DNA of 64,000 bases from Hyphomicrobiales bacterium (GCA_900470445.1 UCAU01000042.1:1-64000), one strand, 5' to 3'; shown: positions 38,658 through 47,352, numbered from the stretch's first letter. The notes: generated by a model not told the origin, from the sequence alone. Program-made: numbers and translations.

Positions 38658-39049
38658 TGGCCCGCTCTGTTCCCGAATGGATCGGCAAGACCGATGATAC
38701 GGCCGTGCCGCCACGTGTCCGCCTCCGCGTTTGGAACCGCGAGGAAGGCAAGTGCCACCGCTGCCGGCGCAATATCCCGTCCGATGACGCTTGGATCATC
38801 GAGCACCGCCAGGCGATCATTCTGGGCGGTGCTAATGCCGAGCCAAACCTTTGCCTCTCCTGTTCCTGGTGCAAGCCGGCCAAGGATGCAGAGGACGCAG
38901 CGGCTAAATCCAAGATCGCCAGTACCCGCGCCAAGCACCTCGGCATTCGCCCTCCCTCTCGTATCCGCTCTGCTGGGTTTGGGAAGGCAGCGCCACAACG
39001 ATCAGCTACCCGTGAAATCGTCCGCAAGTCGGAAAGGATCGACCCATGA
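38657..39049 (+). CDS. HNH endonuclease
   Basis: 130 residues. VRLRVWNREEGKCHRCRRNI and SDDAWIIEHRQAIILGG then ANAEPNLCLSCSWCKPAKDA form the HNH core, with two Cys pairs (CHRC, CLSCSWC) that hold zinc and the EH/H-N metal site. It is common in rhizobial prophages near the integrase. The C-terminus (LGIRPPSRIRSAGFGKAAPQ) is basic. Function may be DNA processing during phage replication. Confidence 0.88.
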   Translation: MARSVPEWIGKTDDTAVPPRVRLRVWNREEGKCHRCRRNIPSDDAWIIEHRQAIILGGANAEPNLCLSCSWCKPAKDAEDAAAKSKIASTRAKHLGIRPPSRIRSAGFGKAAPQRSATREIVRKSERIDP

Positions 39050-39303
39050 CCGCGCATCCAATGAACTGGAAATCCTACACACTGGGCATGTTCACAGTTT
39101 ACGCACTCGTCGCGCTGATGAGCGGCATCGCTATGTCGCGCGCTATCCCGGCATTGAATGCGCTCGGCGGCCTCTATGTTGGCGTGACATGGCCCGGCGC
39201 GATGTTCTGCGCAGCAGCGCAGATCCGCGGTTGCACCGTCCTGCCGCCGTCTGGGTCGCCATTGGCAAATGCTCTCTTCACCTTTTCGGAGCCAACCCCA
39301 TGA
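39046..39303 (+). CDS. Small two-helix membrane protein, 85 aa
   Basis: MTAHPMNWKSYTLGMFTVYA start, ATGA overlap with the HNH gene. Helix one is GMFTVYALVALMSGIAMSRA; helix two LGGLYVGVTWPGAMFCAAAQ is less hydrophobic. No family recognised. Coupled to the following gene by ATGA. Confidence 0.55.
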   Translation: MTAHPMNWKSYTLGMFTVYALVALMSGIAMSRAIPALNALGGLYVGVTWPGAMFCAAAQIRGCTVLPPSGSPLANALFTFSEPTP

Positions 39304-40265
39304 CCACCCCAGCAAGCCGCGTGACGGCGGAGAAGAGTGCAAGCCGGGTGAGCGATGCCCGTGTCACCTGCGAGAATAGCGAGGTCGGCCATCTGTACTA
39401 TATCGAGCTGGCCGGCCGAACCGCGCCGCCCTACACCCAACAGCGCCACGTCAATGCTATCCTTGATATTGCGTCCGATGGGACGTTGGCCGGCATCGAG
39501 TTGATTGACGACATGCCGCCACCGCCCCTCTCGTCAGATAACGTATCGGACGGAAGCAAGGGGGGGAGGGTAAAGCCGCTGGAATGGAAGGAAAATCTCG
39601 GCCGGGGCGGGGGTTACATCTACGAAATCAGCGAGCCGAACAGAACGCCCGGATGGCGCGTGTGGGTAAGACCTAACATGGGGATGCAGTCGGTCATTGG
39701 CGGCGGCATCGTAACCGTCAAAGCGAAGGATCGAGACGAGGCAATTGCTGTCGCTGAGGCCGATTATCGCTTTCGTATCCTCACCGCCCTCGACAGCGGT
39801 ACGGGTGGGCAGCAGCCGGTGGCGTGGGCGGGCTTGAGCATAGCAACCGAAAAGCTGGTTGACGACTTCGCCTCGGCACTGAAAACGAAGCTACGCGCCG
39901 CTGAGCTCAAGTACGGCTATGACGATGGCTGGAAGGGTGACGACTGGGAAACCAAATGCCGCCGCGACCTTCTTCGTCACGTTATGAAGGGCGACCCGTT
40001 GGACGTTGCAGCCTACGCCGCTTTCAGCTGGCACCATCAATGGCCCACAACGCCAACGCCGCTCGACGTGGCCCACTTTCAGCTTGTCGCGCTTCCTCCC
40101 CTCTTTTCCTCCCCCACAGAGCCCAAGGCAGGGGTGGTGAGCGAGGATATGGTGGATATGGCGATCACCACCTATTGCGCCACAGAGAGCAACGACATGC
40201 GCGACATGATGCGGGCAGCGCTCGCCGCCGCCATCGACGGGGGCAAGCCAACCGATGGCCACTGA
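39300..40265 (+). CDS. Phage protein with N-terminal DUF2283-like domain
   Basis: 321 residues from the ATG at 39300 (MTTPASRVTAEKSASRVSDA). Residues about 18-65 look like a DUF2283/YuzE-type unit: EVGHLYYIELAGRTAPPYTQ, then VNAILDIASDGTLAGIELID. A middle region has WRVWVRPNMGMQSVIGGGIV. The C-terminal part contains DGWKGDDWETKCRRDLLRHV and DVAAYAAFSWHHQW, a combination seen in phage-encoded proteins of unknown function. It is the last gene before the excisionase. Confidence 0.65.
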   Translation: MTTPASRVTAEKSASRVSDARVTCENSEVGHLYYIELAGRTAPPYTQQRHVNAILDIASDGTLAGIELIDDMPPPPLSSDNVSDGSKGGRVKPLEWKENLGRGGGYIYEISEPNRTPGWRVWVRPNMGMQSVIGGGIVTVKAKDRDEAIAVAEADYRFRILTALDSGTGGQQPVAWAGLSIATEKLVDDFASALKTKLRAAELKYGYDDGWKGDDWETKCRRDLLRHVMKGDPLDVAAYAAFSWHHQWPTTPTPLDVAHFQLVALPPLFSSPTEPKAGVVSEDMVDMAITTYCATESNDMRDMMRAALAAAIDGGKPTDGH

Positions 40266-40521
40266 ACCACTTCGCGCCCGTGACCAGCGCTTGCCCCCAC
40301 GCGGGCTGAACCGCGAGCAATCGGCCGCGTACATCGGCATCAGCCCGGCGACTTTTGACACCCTGGTTGCCAACGGCTCCATGCCTCAACCCCGTATGCT
40401 GGAATCCCGGCGGGTCTGGGACGTGATCGAGATCGATGCCGCATTTGATATGCTACCCCATGCCGGCCCTTCCAATGCTGCGAGCAATAAGGCACTTTCC
40501 GCAGTCAATGATTGGAACTAG
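40255..40521 (+). CDS. Excisionase-like / AlpA-type helix-turn-helix protein
   Basis: 88 residues. The helix-turn-helix LNREQSAAYIGISPATFDTL and the following wing VANGSMPQPRMLESRRVWDV match AlpA/MerR-like excisionases. It ends 3 bases before the integrase start, on the same transcript. It would bend attachment-site DNA and set the direction of recombination. Confidence 0.8.
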   Translation: MATEPLRARDQRLPPRGLNREQSAAYIGISPATFDTLVANGSMPQPRMLESRRVWDVIEIDAAFDMLPHAGPSNAASNKALSAVNDWN

Positions 40522-40524
40522 CAA

Positions 40525-41658
40525 GTGAGGGCGGGCTTGGAGCTGGTGGCCAAAATCAAGGGCTTGGTGAAGGACACCGACCGGCATGGCAACGCGCGGT
40601 ACTACTTCCGGCGCACCGGCCAGCCAAAAATCCGCATTCGTTCGGCCTACGGCTCACCTGAGTTCCGCGAAGAAGTGCGCTGCGCTGAACTCGGCATTCC
40701 CTTTGTCGCCATAGATGCACCGAAGCCGGTCGCACCGCGCAGCCCCATTGCCAAGGCGGGCTCCCTTAAATGGCTGGCCCTTGAATATGTGCGGCGGAAC
40801 AAAGCCAGTTGGAGTGATGGCTATTGCGACCTGGTGGAGCGCGTTCTGACCGAAATATGCCTAGGCACGTCCCTGTCGACCAGCGGCGCCCCAAACGGCG
40901 ACCTGACCTATGCCGGCATGCAGCTCAAGCACGTAGCGCAGCTGCGTGATGAAAAGAGCGCCCTGCCCCATGCTGCCAACCGCCGGATCAAAACGCTCAG
41001 CGCCATGTTTACATGGGCGGCCGGAGCCGGCTTGTCCAAACAGAACCCCGCCAAGGACTGCCCCAAGGTGAAAACGACGGGTGACGGTTTCCACACGTGG
41101 TCACTGGACGAGATCGCCAAGTACCGCGCCCGCCATGCAGTTGGCAGCAAGGCCGACTTGGCCCTTCGCCTGTTCCTGATGACCGGCCTGCGCAAGAGCG
41201 ACGTCGCCAAACTGGGCCGCCAGCATGTCTACCAGTCTCCCGAAGGGCCTCGGATTCGGATTACGCCTGGCAAGACAAAGTCGAGCAGCCGAGTTGTGGT
41301 CGATATCCCCCTGCTCCCATCACTGGCCGAGGCATTGGCCTTGGTTCCTAAAACACAGATGACTTTCCTCATTAGCGCCCGCGGCGAACCGCATAGCCCT
41401 GCCATGCTGGGCAACCTGATGAGGGAGTGGTGCGATCAGGCCGAGCTACCACATTGCAGCGCTCACGGCCTGCGAAAGGCCGGCGCGGTCATCGCCGCTG
41501 AGGCCGGCGCGACCAGCCAGCAGCTGCAGGCAATCTTCGGATGGACCACGTCTGAACAAGCCGACCACTATACCAAGGCCGCCAACCGCAAGAAGCTTGC
41601 GACAGACGGCGCCAAGCTGCTCACGATGGCTCCGCAGGTGGGACAATCGACAAAATAA
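40525..41658 (+). CDS. Tyrosine-type phage integrase
   Basis: 377 residues from a GTG; an in-frame GTG at 40546 gives the family-typical opening VAKIKGLVKDTDRHGNARYY. A core-binding SAM-like region (about 75-180) and a catalytic domain follow, with Arg223 (TGLRKSD), Lys near 250-252 (PGKTKSS), His314-x-x-Arg317 (AHGLRKAG), Trp340 in place of the second His (FGWTT) and nucleophile Tyr349 (ADHYTKA). All active-site residues are present. It marks the right end of the prophage. Confidence 0.95.
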   Translation: MRAGLELVAKIKGLVKDTDRHGNARYYFRRTGQPKIRIRSAYGSPEFREEVRCAELGIPFVAIDAPKPVAPRSPIAKAGSLKWLALEYVRRNKASWSDGYCDLVERVLTEICLGTSLSTSGAPNGDLTYAGMQLKHVAQLRDEKSALPHAANRRIKTLSAMFTWAAGAGLSKQNPAKDCPKVKTTGDGFHTWSLDEIAKYRARHAVGSKADLALRLFLMTGLRKSDVAKLGRQHVYQSPEGPRIRITPGKTKSSSRVVVDIPLLPSLAEALALVPKTQMTFLISARGEPHSPAMLGNLMREWCDQAELPHCSAHGLRKAGAVIAAEAGATSQQLQAIFGWTTSEQADHYTKAANRKKLATDGAKLLTMAPQVGQSTK

Positions 41659-41785
41659 AGCCAACAAATTCAATACGTGGCTTTAGTCCCACTATCTGCC
41701 TAAAGCTTTGTTCTGGCTTATATTTCCCACTCCTGCCGGGATCGCCAATATACTTCTTCTTCGTCATCATGTCGCCGGGACGACA
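41659..41785. other. Right prophage-host junction (att region)
   Basis: 127 bases with no gene between integrase and host enzyme gene. There is no tRNA-like sequence visible. The phage attachment core must lie here, but the other copy is outside the window so it cannot be identified. Confidence 0.6.
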
Positions 41786-41786
41786 T
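41769..41786 (-). terminator. Hairpin after the D-threonine-aldolase-like gene
   Basis: ATGTCG (41769-41774) pairs with CGACAT (41781-41786) around a 6-base loop directly at the stop codon. There is no U-run, so terminator function is uncertain. Confidence 0.3.
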
Positions 41787-42919
41787 CACGCATCGACGGA
41801 AATCTGCATTGCTTTCCCATCCACCAGTTCAGTGAGTTGGGAGGCCAGATTGGCCACGGGGCACGCGTGGTTGGGCAGGATCAGCAGTTTGGTGCCGACG
41901 TCCAGGCGAGCGCCGGCGCAGTCAAGGAAACCATGTTCCTCGGACAGTTTTTCCACACGAAGCGGTCCGCGGCCATCTGCCAGCCAGGCCTCGCCGAAGC
42001 CGGTGCCCGCGCCGGTGCCGTGTGGCCCGATGTCGGAGCTCAGCGTCTTTGAACCGGCATCGATAATGGCATAGCGCTCATTGGCCGAGATCACGCTGGC
42101 GACGACTGCAAGCGCCAGGTCGCTTCTGCGGGCGATGCCGAGGCGTACTGCCGTGAGATCGAGGAAGATGTAGTTGCCCGGCCGCAGTTCCGTCAGCCCT
42201 TCGAACCCGGGATTGCACAAAGCTGTGGGTGTGCTGCCGACCGACAGCTGGCTGGGGGCAAAGCCCGCTTTGATGAGCCGGTCATGCAGGGCGAGCAACA
42301 GTTCGCGTTCTGTGGCGGCGATCTCAGCAATTTCGGCGGCGCTGGCAGCACCATAGGAGTGGCCGGCATGGGACAGCAAACCGATGAAGTCGACGCCTTC
42401 AGCAGCCAGCGACCTGGCGAGTGCCAGCGCTTCGTCGCCAGTCGGATCAACGCCGCACCTTTTAAGGCCCACGTCGACTTCAATGAAGGCCTGTCCCTTG
42501 AGGCCGGTTTCCCGGCTGGCTTGAGCGAGCGCCGCCACGCCGTTCGGGCTGTCGATGACAAATCGCAAGCGGACCTCATGGCGCGATGCGAGCTTGAGCA
42601 GTTCCGTGGCGATCGCGGCATCGATGATCGGATAGGCAATGGTGACGACCGGAATGCCCGCCGCGATGAAGTGGCTGGCCTCTGTTGCGCGGGAAGCAGT
42701 GACGCCAGCGGCGCCGGCTGCGATCTGCCGGCGAGCGAGATCGATGCTCTTGTGCGTCTTGATGTGCGGGTGCAGTGCGACCTGGCCCGCCGCCAGCCCC
42801 TGCATGCGCTCGATATTGGTGCGCATGACCGCGCCGTTGACCACGACGGCGGGGGTGGCAATCCGCTCAAAGCCGGCAAAACCCGGCAGGTCGGGTAGGT
42901 CGCGAGGTGGGTGATGCAT
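41786..42919 (-). CDS. D-threonine aldolase / D-serine dehydratase family PLP enzyme
   Basis: 377 residues, fold-type III (alanine-racemase-like) barrel. The PLP-lysine segment is HPHIKTHK (residues 50-57). The metal-binding C-terminal motif SEEHGFLD and ILPNHACPVANL (His and Cys) is characteristic of D-threonine aldolase and DSD1-type D-serine dehydratase, which cleave or dehydrate beta-hydroxy D-amino acids. The two activities cannot be separated by eye. The stop lies only 127 bases from the prophage integrase. The gene is cotranscribed with or beside a regulator and a D-carbamoylase. Confidence 0.85.
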   Translation of the reverse strand: MHHPPRDLPDLPGFAGFERIATPAVVVNGAVMRTNIERMQGLAAGQVALHPHIKTHKSIDLARRQIAAGAAGVTASRATEASHFIAAGIPVVTIAYPIIDAAIATELLKLASRHEVRLRFVIDSPNGVAALAQASRETGLKGQAFIEVDVGLKRCGVDPTGDEALALARSLAAEGVDFIGLLSHAGHSYGAASAAEIAEIAATERELLLALHDRLIKAGFAPSQLSVGSTPTALCNPGFEGLTELRPGNYIFLDLTAVRLGIARRSDLALAVVASVISANERYAIIDAGSKTLSSDIGPHGTGAGTGFGEAWLADGRGPLRVEKLSEEHGFLDCAGARLDVGTKLLILPNHACPVANLASQLTELVDGKAMQISVDA

Positions 42920-42973
42920 TGAGCTACCAGACCATCGTGAGCTGGCGAATAGCTGCTTCAGACCTAGAATTGA

Positions 42974-43618
42974 TCATTCTGAAACGCCTGGATTGGAAGG
43001 CAGGTCCGTTCCCGCAAAGCAGACCGACAGAATGCGTCCCGTTTCGGGGCCAACAGCATGAAAACCATGGTCCATGGCGCCATCGAAATAGACCGAGTCT
43101 CCGGTTGCCAATACGACCGGAGCATAGGGGTTCATCTCGAAGACCACAGGTCCGGCCAGGACATAGACGAATTCTTCGCCACGATGAGCGCTGCGCACGC
43201 TGGGACTTTGGGGAGAGCGCGGCAGGACATCGATCAGCATGGGCTGCAGCGACTTGGCCGCAAGGTCGGTACCGAGCGCTTCGTACAGGCCCATATCGTT
43301 GGAAAAGCGCGTGCCTTCCCCTGCCCGCGTGATGGCACGGGCGGCACCTGAAAAGCGGGGATGGACGCTGCCGCCCAGGAGATCGACGAAGTCGATTTCA
43401 AGCCCCGTCGCCAACCGAGTCAGAACGCTATAGGCGGGCTGGGTCTGGCCATTCTCGATCTTCGACAGGGTCGAAATGGCAACGCCGGTCTTTTTTGACA
43501 CTTCCGACAGCGTCCAGCCATTGGCCTTTCGCAGGTCCGAAAGGATGCGCGCGACGGCGGTTTCCTGGCTCGCCTCGGCGGCGGGGCGGCGATTGACGAG
43601 GGGATCGCTCATGCTCAC
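42974..43618 (-). CDS. XRE-cupin transcriptional regulator
   Basis: 214 residues. N-terminal XRE helix-turn-helix in VARILSDLRKANGWTLSEVS and KTGVAISTLSKIENGQTQPA (residues about 22-63). The C-terminal cupin barrel (about 120-200) has SAHRGEEFVYVLAGPVVFEM and DSVYFDGAMDHGFHAV, which would bind a small-molecule effector. Such regulators control amino-acid or polyamine genes. It overlaps the carbamoylase gene by 4 bases and probably binds the two repeated operator sites upstream of that gene. Confidence 0.88.
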   Translation of the reverse strand: MSMSDPLVNRRPAAEASQETAVARILSDLRKANGWTLSEVSKKTGVAISTLSKIENGQTQPAYSVLTRLATGLEIDFVDLLGGSVHPRFSGAARAITRAGEGTRFSNDMGLYEALGTDLAAKSLQPMLIDVLPRSPQSPSVRSAHRGEEFVYVLAGPVVFEMNPYAPVVLATGDSVYFDGAMDHGFHAVGPETGRILSVCFAGTDLPSNPGVSE

Positions 43619-44559
43619 GGCTCCTGCGGTGGCGCCACCGGGCCCTTGCGCTCGACAATCAGGCGATAATTGTCGGGCTCGCGATGGCGTGCGAAGTCGA
43701 AAATGGTCCGCCGGTAAAGCGCCGCCATGTCGAGGTCGCAGCGGGCCGTGATGACTTCGTCGTCGGTCGTCGTTGCCATCGCGACGATCTGCCCCGATGG
43801 CGCGACGATCATGGACTGGCCGATCATGCGCGAACCCTCCTCATTGCCGGCCTTGGCCGTTGCCACGACCCAGGTCGAGTTCTGGTAAGCCCCGGCCTGC
43901 ACCGAGAGCTGATGATGAAAACCCGTCAAGCTGTCGAAATCGAAATTGCCGGTGTGGTCGTCTGGCGTGTTGTAACCGAGGAGAATCATCTCCGCGCCCT
44001 GCAAAGCCATGACACGGTAGGTTTCGGCCCAGCGGCGATCGTTGCAGATGCACATGCCCATGACCGCGCCCATGCTGCGCCACACGGGAAAGCCCAGATT
44101 GCCGGGTTCGAAATAGTATTTTTCCAGATGTTGGCTGCTGCGTCCGGCCTGTGGCGCGTCATAGCCAGGCAGGTGCACCTTGCGGTATTTCCCCACTATG
44201 CGCCCGTCGCGGTCGACGAGGATGGACGTGTTGAACCGCCGCGTGCGCCCCTCCTCCGCCGCCAATTCGGCATAGCCGAGATAGAAGCCGACCCCGAGCC
44301 TCCTGGCTTCCTCGAACAGCGGGCGCGTTTCGGGCCCCGGCATTTCGGTTTCGAAAAAGGCGTCGATCTCGGCCGGATCGGTCAGATGCCAGCGCGGGAA
44401 GAACGTCGTAAGCGTCAGTTCGGGAAACACCACAAGTTCGGCGCCACGCGCATGCGCCTGTCGCAAGGCGGCCAACAGACGCAACACCGCGTCCTTCCGC
44501 GTTGCGGAGCGGGCGATCGGCCCCATCTGGGCTGCTGCAACGACGATGGCGCGATCCAT
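43615..44559 (-). CDS. N-carbamoyl-D-amino-acid hydrolase (D-carbamoylase, nitrilase superfamily)
   Basis: 314 residues from the ATG at 44559 (MDRAIVVAAAQMGPIARSAT). The start gives catalytic residues Glu47 (FPELTLTTFFPRW), Lys127 (GKYRKVHLPG) and Cys172 (CICNDRRWAET), the same numbers as in the known Agrobacterium D-carbamoylase, and the length also matches. The enzyme hydrolyses N-carbamoyl-D-amino acids to D-amino acid, CO2 and ammonia. PTRPLFEE-type and FHHQLSVQAGAYQNSTWVV segments agree with that subfamily rather than with general nitrilases. Next to a BMP importer and a D-threonine-aldolase-like gene. Confidence 0.9.
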   Translation of the reverse strand: MDRAIVVAAAQMGPIARSATRKDAVLRLLAALRQAHARGAELVVFPELTLTTFFPRWHLTDPAEIDAFFETEMPGPETRPLFEEARRLGVGFYLGYAELAAEEGRTRRFNTSILVDRDGRIVGKYRKVHLPGYDAPQAGRSSQHLEKYYFEPGNLGFPVWRSMGAVMGMCICNDRRWAETYRVMALQGAEMILLGYNTPDDHTGNFDFDSLTGFHHQLSVQAGAYQNSTWVVATAKAGNEEGSRMIGQSMIVAPSGQIVAMATTTDDEVITARCDLDMAALYRRTIFDFARHREPDNYRLIVERKGPVAPPQEP

Positions 44560-44573
44560 GACTGCTCCAAACT

Positions 44574-44593
44574 GATTTTCCGTACAGAAAAAT
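44574..44593. promoter_or_regulatory. Repeated operator-like site, copy 1
   Basis: GATTTTCCGTACAGAAAAAT, an imperfect palindrome TTTTC-N6-GAAAA, 14 bases upstream of the D-carbamoylase start. It differs in few positions from a second copy at 44653-44672 in the same divergent gap. Confidence 0.55.
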
Positions 44594-44652
44594 GCAAACT
44601 CCATACGGGCCTATCGCAAGGAAGCATGCAAGAATTTACCGGCGCTGCATAG

Positions 44653-44672
44653 GATTTTCCGAAGAGAAAATT
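44653..44672. promoter_or_regulatory. Repeated operator-like site, copy 2
   Basis: GATTTTCCGAAGAGAAAATT, same 20-base layout as the copy at 44574, in the divergent gap toward the BMP-importer operon (first gene at 44805). Confidence 0.55.
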
Positions 44673-44804
44673 TCTGTGGACGACCAGTAATCAAAACTTC
44701 ATAGTCCCTGTCGCGTGGGAAGTCAGACGGTTGCGGCAGAGGGGCCGGAATACCGGCGAGAGAACAGGCGGCGGGGCCGCTGCAAGGGATAAAGGTTCAA
44801 ACTG

Positions 44805-45812
44805 ATGAACGACAAACCGATGATGATTTCCAAGCGTAGACGCCTCAAACTGCTGGCGGCGCTGGCTCTGAGCGTGGCGAGCGCGCCGCTTCTGGCAAGC
44901 GTCGCCTGGGCGGCCGACCCGTTGAAGGTCGCCATGATCTTGCCCGGGCCCATCAACGACAATGACTGGAATGCCGGCGGCTATGCAGGCCTGCAGGCGG
45001 CAGCCAAGAATCTGGGCATCGAAGTCGCCTACAGCGAAAACGTCGCCGATGCAGACGCCGAGCGCGTCATGCGCGACTACGCCTCGCGCGGCTATGGGCT
45101 GATCTTTGCCCACTCCTTCTCCTACGGCGACGCGACGCTGGCCGTTGCGGAAGATTTTCCGGACGTAGACTTCATGGCCGGCACCGCGCAGAACCTGGCG
45201 GACAATGTCGGTACCTATGACAATCCCGACTATCAGGGGGCCTATCTCACCGGCATGCTGTCGGCTGGCGCCAGCAAGTCCGGCATTATCGGCTGGGTGG
45301 GCGGCAACCCGGCCCCCAACATGCTCGCCAATTACCACGCCTGGACCGCCGGCGCGAAGGAAGTCAATCCGGACGTCACAGTGATGATCTCCTGGCTCGG
45401 TTCGTGGTTCGATCCGCCGAAGGCCAAGGAAGCGGCCATTGCCCAGGTCGAGCAAGGTGCGGACGTTTTGAGCGCCCAGTCGGTCGGCGTCATCGACGCT
45501 GCGGTGGAAAAGAAGGTGCTGGTCATCGGCGCAGTGTCCGACCAGAACCATCTCGGTCCCGAAGCTGTGTTGACCAGCGTCTTGTGGGACCTCGGACCGC
45601 TCGTCACCGAGGCGGCCAAGTCGGTGATCGAAGACCGTTGGGAGAGCAAGACCTGGAGCTACGGCATCAAGGAAGGCTCGATCCGGCTTGCCGATTTCCA
45701 TGGCCTGGACGCCAATATCAGCCCGGACGTCCTCAAGGCTACCGAGGCCAAATTCGAGGCAATCAAGGCCGGCGACTTCGTCGTGCCGCATGACACCTCG
45801 ATGGTCGAGTAA
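44805..45812 (+). CDS. BMP-family ABC transporter substrate-binding protein
   Basis: 335 residues. Signal peptide: basic SKRRRLKLLAALALSVASAP, Ala-X-Ala type cleavage near AWAADPLK (about residue 36). The mature part follows the BMP/PnrA pattern: VAMILPGPINDNDWNAGGYA, ERVMRDYASRGYGLIFAHSF, DQNHLGPEAVLTSVLWDLGP. Family members bind purine nucleosides or other small nitrogen compounds in the periplasm. It is the first gene of a complete importer operon with its ATPase and two permeases. Confidence 0.92.
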   Translation: MNDKPMMISKRRRLKLLAALALSVASAPLLASVAWAADPLKVAMILPGPINDNDWNAGGYAGLQAAAKNLGIEVAYSENVADADAERVMRDYASRGYGLIFAHSFSYGDATLAVAEDFPDVDFMAGTAQNLADNVGTYDNPDYQGAYLTGMLSAGASKSGIIGWVGGNPAPNMLANYHAWTAGAKEVNPDVTVMISWLGSWFDPPKAKEAAIAQVEQGADVLSAQSVGVIDAAVEKKVLVIGAVSDQNHLGPEAVLTSVLWDLGPLVTEAAKSVIEDRWESKTWSYGIKEGSIRLADFHGLDANISPDVLKATEAKFEAIKAGDFVVPHDTSMVE

Positions 45813-45813
45813 C

Positions 45814-47352
45814 TTGGTCAACGCCATCTCTCAGCATGAGACGCCGCTCCGTTTGAGCGGCGTCACCGTTCGCTTCGGCAATTTCACCGCCAATGACGCG
45901 GTGGACTTTGCGGTGGCGCGCGGCCAGATCCATGCCCTGCTCGGGGAGAATGGCGCCGGCAAGACCACGCTGATGCGGGTGGTTGCCGGTCTGCTGGTTC
46001 CTCAGGAGGGCAGTATTGCCATCGACGGGGTGCCGGTAAAGTTCGCCTCCCCGCTCGACGCGGCCGCCAAGGGTGTTGGCATGGTGCACCAGCATTTCAT
46101 GCTGGTCCCCACCCTCACCGTCGCCCAGAATGTCTCGATCGGCATCGACAAGGCCGGCCGCTTGTTCCCTGATCTCAAGAAGGTCGCTCGCGAGATCGAG
46201 GAGATCGGCGCACGCTATGGCCTCAAGGTTGATCCGCATGCGCGGGTCGGCGATCTCTCGGTCGCCAGCCAGCAGCGCGTCGAGATTGTCAAAGCGCTGT
46301 ATCGCGGCGCCCGCATCCTTGTGCTCGACGAGCCCACGGCCGTGCTCGCGCCGCAGGAAGTCGAGGGGTTCTTCCGCGTGCTGCGCATGCTGGCCGATGC
46401 CGGCACAGCCATTGTTTTTATCAGCCACAAGCTCAACGAGGTCATGGCTCTGAGCCACCAGGTCAGCGTGCTGCGCCACGGCAGGCTGATGGCCAGCATG
46501 CCGACGCGCGACACCAATCCCACCGAACTGGCCCGGCTGATGATCGGGGACGACCTGACATTGCCCACAGTCGAGGGGGAACAGACACCTGGCCGGCCGG
46601 TATTGGTGGCTGCCGGCGTGACGTTTCGCAATGAGCGCGGCGTCGAGCGCCTGCGCGATGTCTCGATGTCCGCCCATGCGGGAGAAATCGTGGGCATAGC
46701 CGGCGTCGACGGCAACGGGCAGCAGGAGCTCGCAGAGATTTTCGCGGGCCTTATCGCGCCCACCTCGGGAATTGTAAGTCTGCGCCGGGGGGAAAGCCTG
46801 ATCGACGTCAGCCGCACCGGCCCCAGTTCGCGAATCGCGCTCGGCCTCTCCCACATTCCCGAAGATCGCCAGCGCACCGCCCTTGTCGACCTTTCCATCG
46901 CCGAAAATGCCGTTCTCGAGCAGATCACCCAAAGCCCCTTTTCCAACGGCGGCATTCTCGCCCATGGCGCCATTCGCTCGTTCAGCGAAGAACTGATTGC
47001 GGTCAATGACGTCCGTTGCACCGGGCCGGACCAGCGCATCCTGACGCTCTCTGGCGGCAACCAGCAAAAGGTGGTGCTCGGTCGGGCGCTCAGCCGCGAG
47101 CCGTCGGTGATCATTGCCGTGCAACCAACGCGTGGCCTTGATATCGGCGCCACGGCCTTCGTGCATGAGCAACTGCTCGCCCAGCGGGCACGCGGCGCCG
47201 CGATTGTGCTGGTCTCCACCGAGCTGGATGAAATTCTCGCGCTATCGGACCGCGTCGTGGTGATGTTTGCCGGCAGTGTCGTCGGAGAAATCCTGCGCCG
47301 CGACGTCACGCTCGATCGTCTGGGCGCCATGATGACGGGACAGGCGGCATGA
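45814..47352 (+). CDS. BMP-family ABC transporter ATP-binding protein (two NBDs)
   Basis: 512 residues from a TTG at 45814 that follows the stop of the preceding gene by one base; no in-frame ATG lies near, and the longer open frame is inside the previous gene. NBD1 has Walker A GENGAGKTT (around residue 45) and Walker B-type LVLDEPTAVLAPQE. NBD2 has GIAGVDGNGQQELAEIF, the signature LSGGNQQKVVLGR and AVQPTRGLD. This double-domain form is characteristic of BMP and ribose-type importers. Confidence 0.92.
   Translation: MVNAISQHETPLRLSGVTVRFGNFTANDAVDFAVARGQIHALLGENGAGKTTLMRVVAGLLVPQEGSIAIDGVPVKFASPLDAAAKGVGMVHQHFMLVPTLTVAQNVSIGIDKAGRLFPDLKKVAREIEEIGARYGLKVDPHARVGDLSVASQQRVEIVKALYRGARILVLDEPTAVLAPQEVEGFFRVLRMLADAGTAIVFISHKLNEVMALSHQVSVLRHGRLMASMPTRDTNPTELARLMIGDDLTLPTVEGEQTPGRPVLVAAGVTFRNERGVERLRDVSMSAHAGEIVGIAGVDGNGQQELAEIFAGLIAPTSGIVSLRRGESLIDVSRTGPSSRIALGLSHIPEDRQRTALVDLSIAENAVLEQITQSPFSNGGILAHGAIRSFSEELIAVNDVRCTGPDQRILTLSGGNQQKVVLGRALSREPSVIIAVQPTRGLDIGATAFVHEQLLAQRARGAAIVLVSTELDEILALSDRVVVMFAGSVVGEILRRDVTLDRLGAMMTGQAA

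Larger units (their letters stand above)
1..41700. mobile_element. HK97-like siphophage prophage (left end outside window)
   Basis: A continuous set of phage genes runs from an endolysin at the left edge to a tyrosine integrase ending at 41658. It includes terminase, HK97-type portal, protease and capsid, a long-tail module with tape measure, a Cro/repressor switch and an integrase. No essential gene seen in the window is broken, so the element may be functional. The right boundary must lie in 41659-41785, between the integrase stop and the stop of a chromosomal enzyme gene. The exact att core cannot be set because the left end is not in the window. Confidence 0.9.

Noticed and set aside
41659-41785. 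A tRNA gene as attachment site at the prophage end
   Set aside because: No acceptor-stem pairing or T-loop sequence (GTTCRANNC) is visible in the junction.
45763-47172. A 469-codon minus-strand frame opposite the BMP ATPase
   Set aside because: Antisense shadow of a gene with clear Walker and signature motifs; translation is of low quality.
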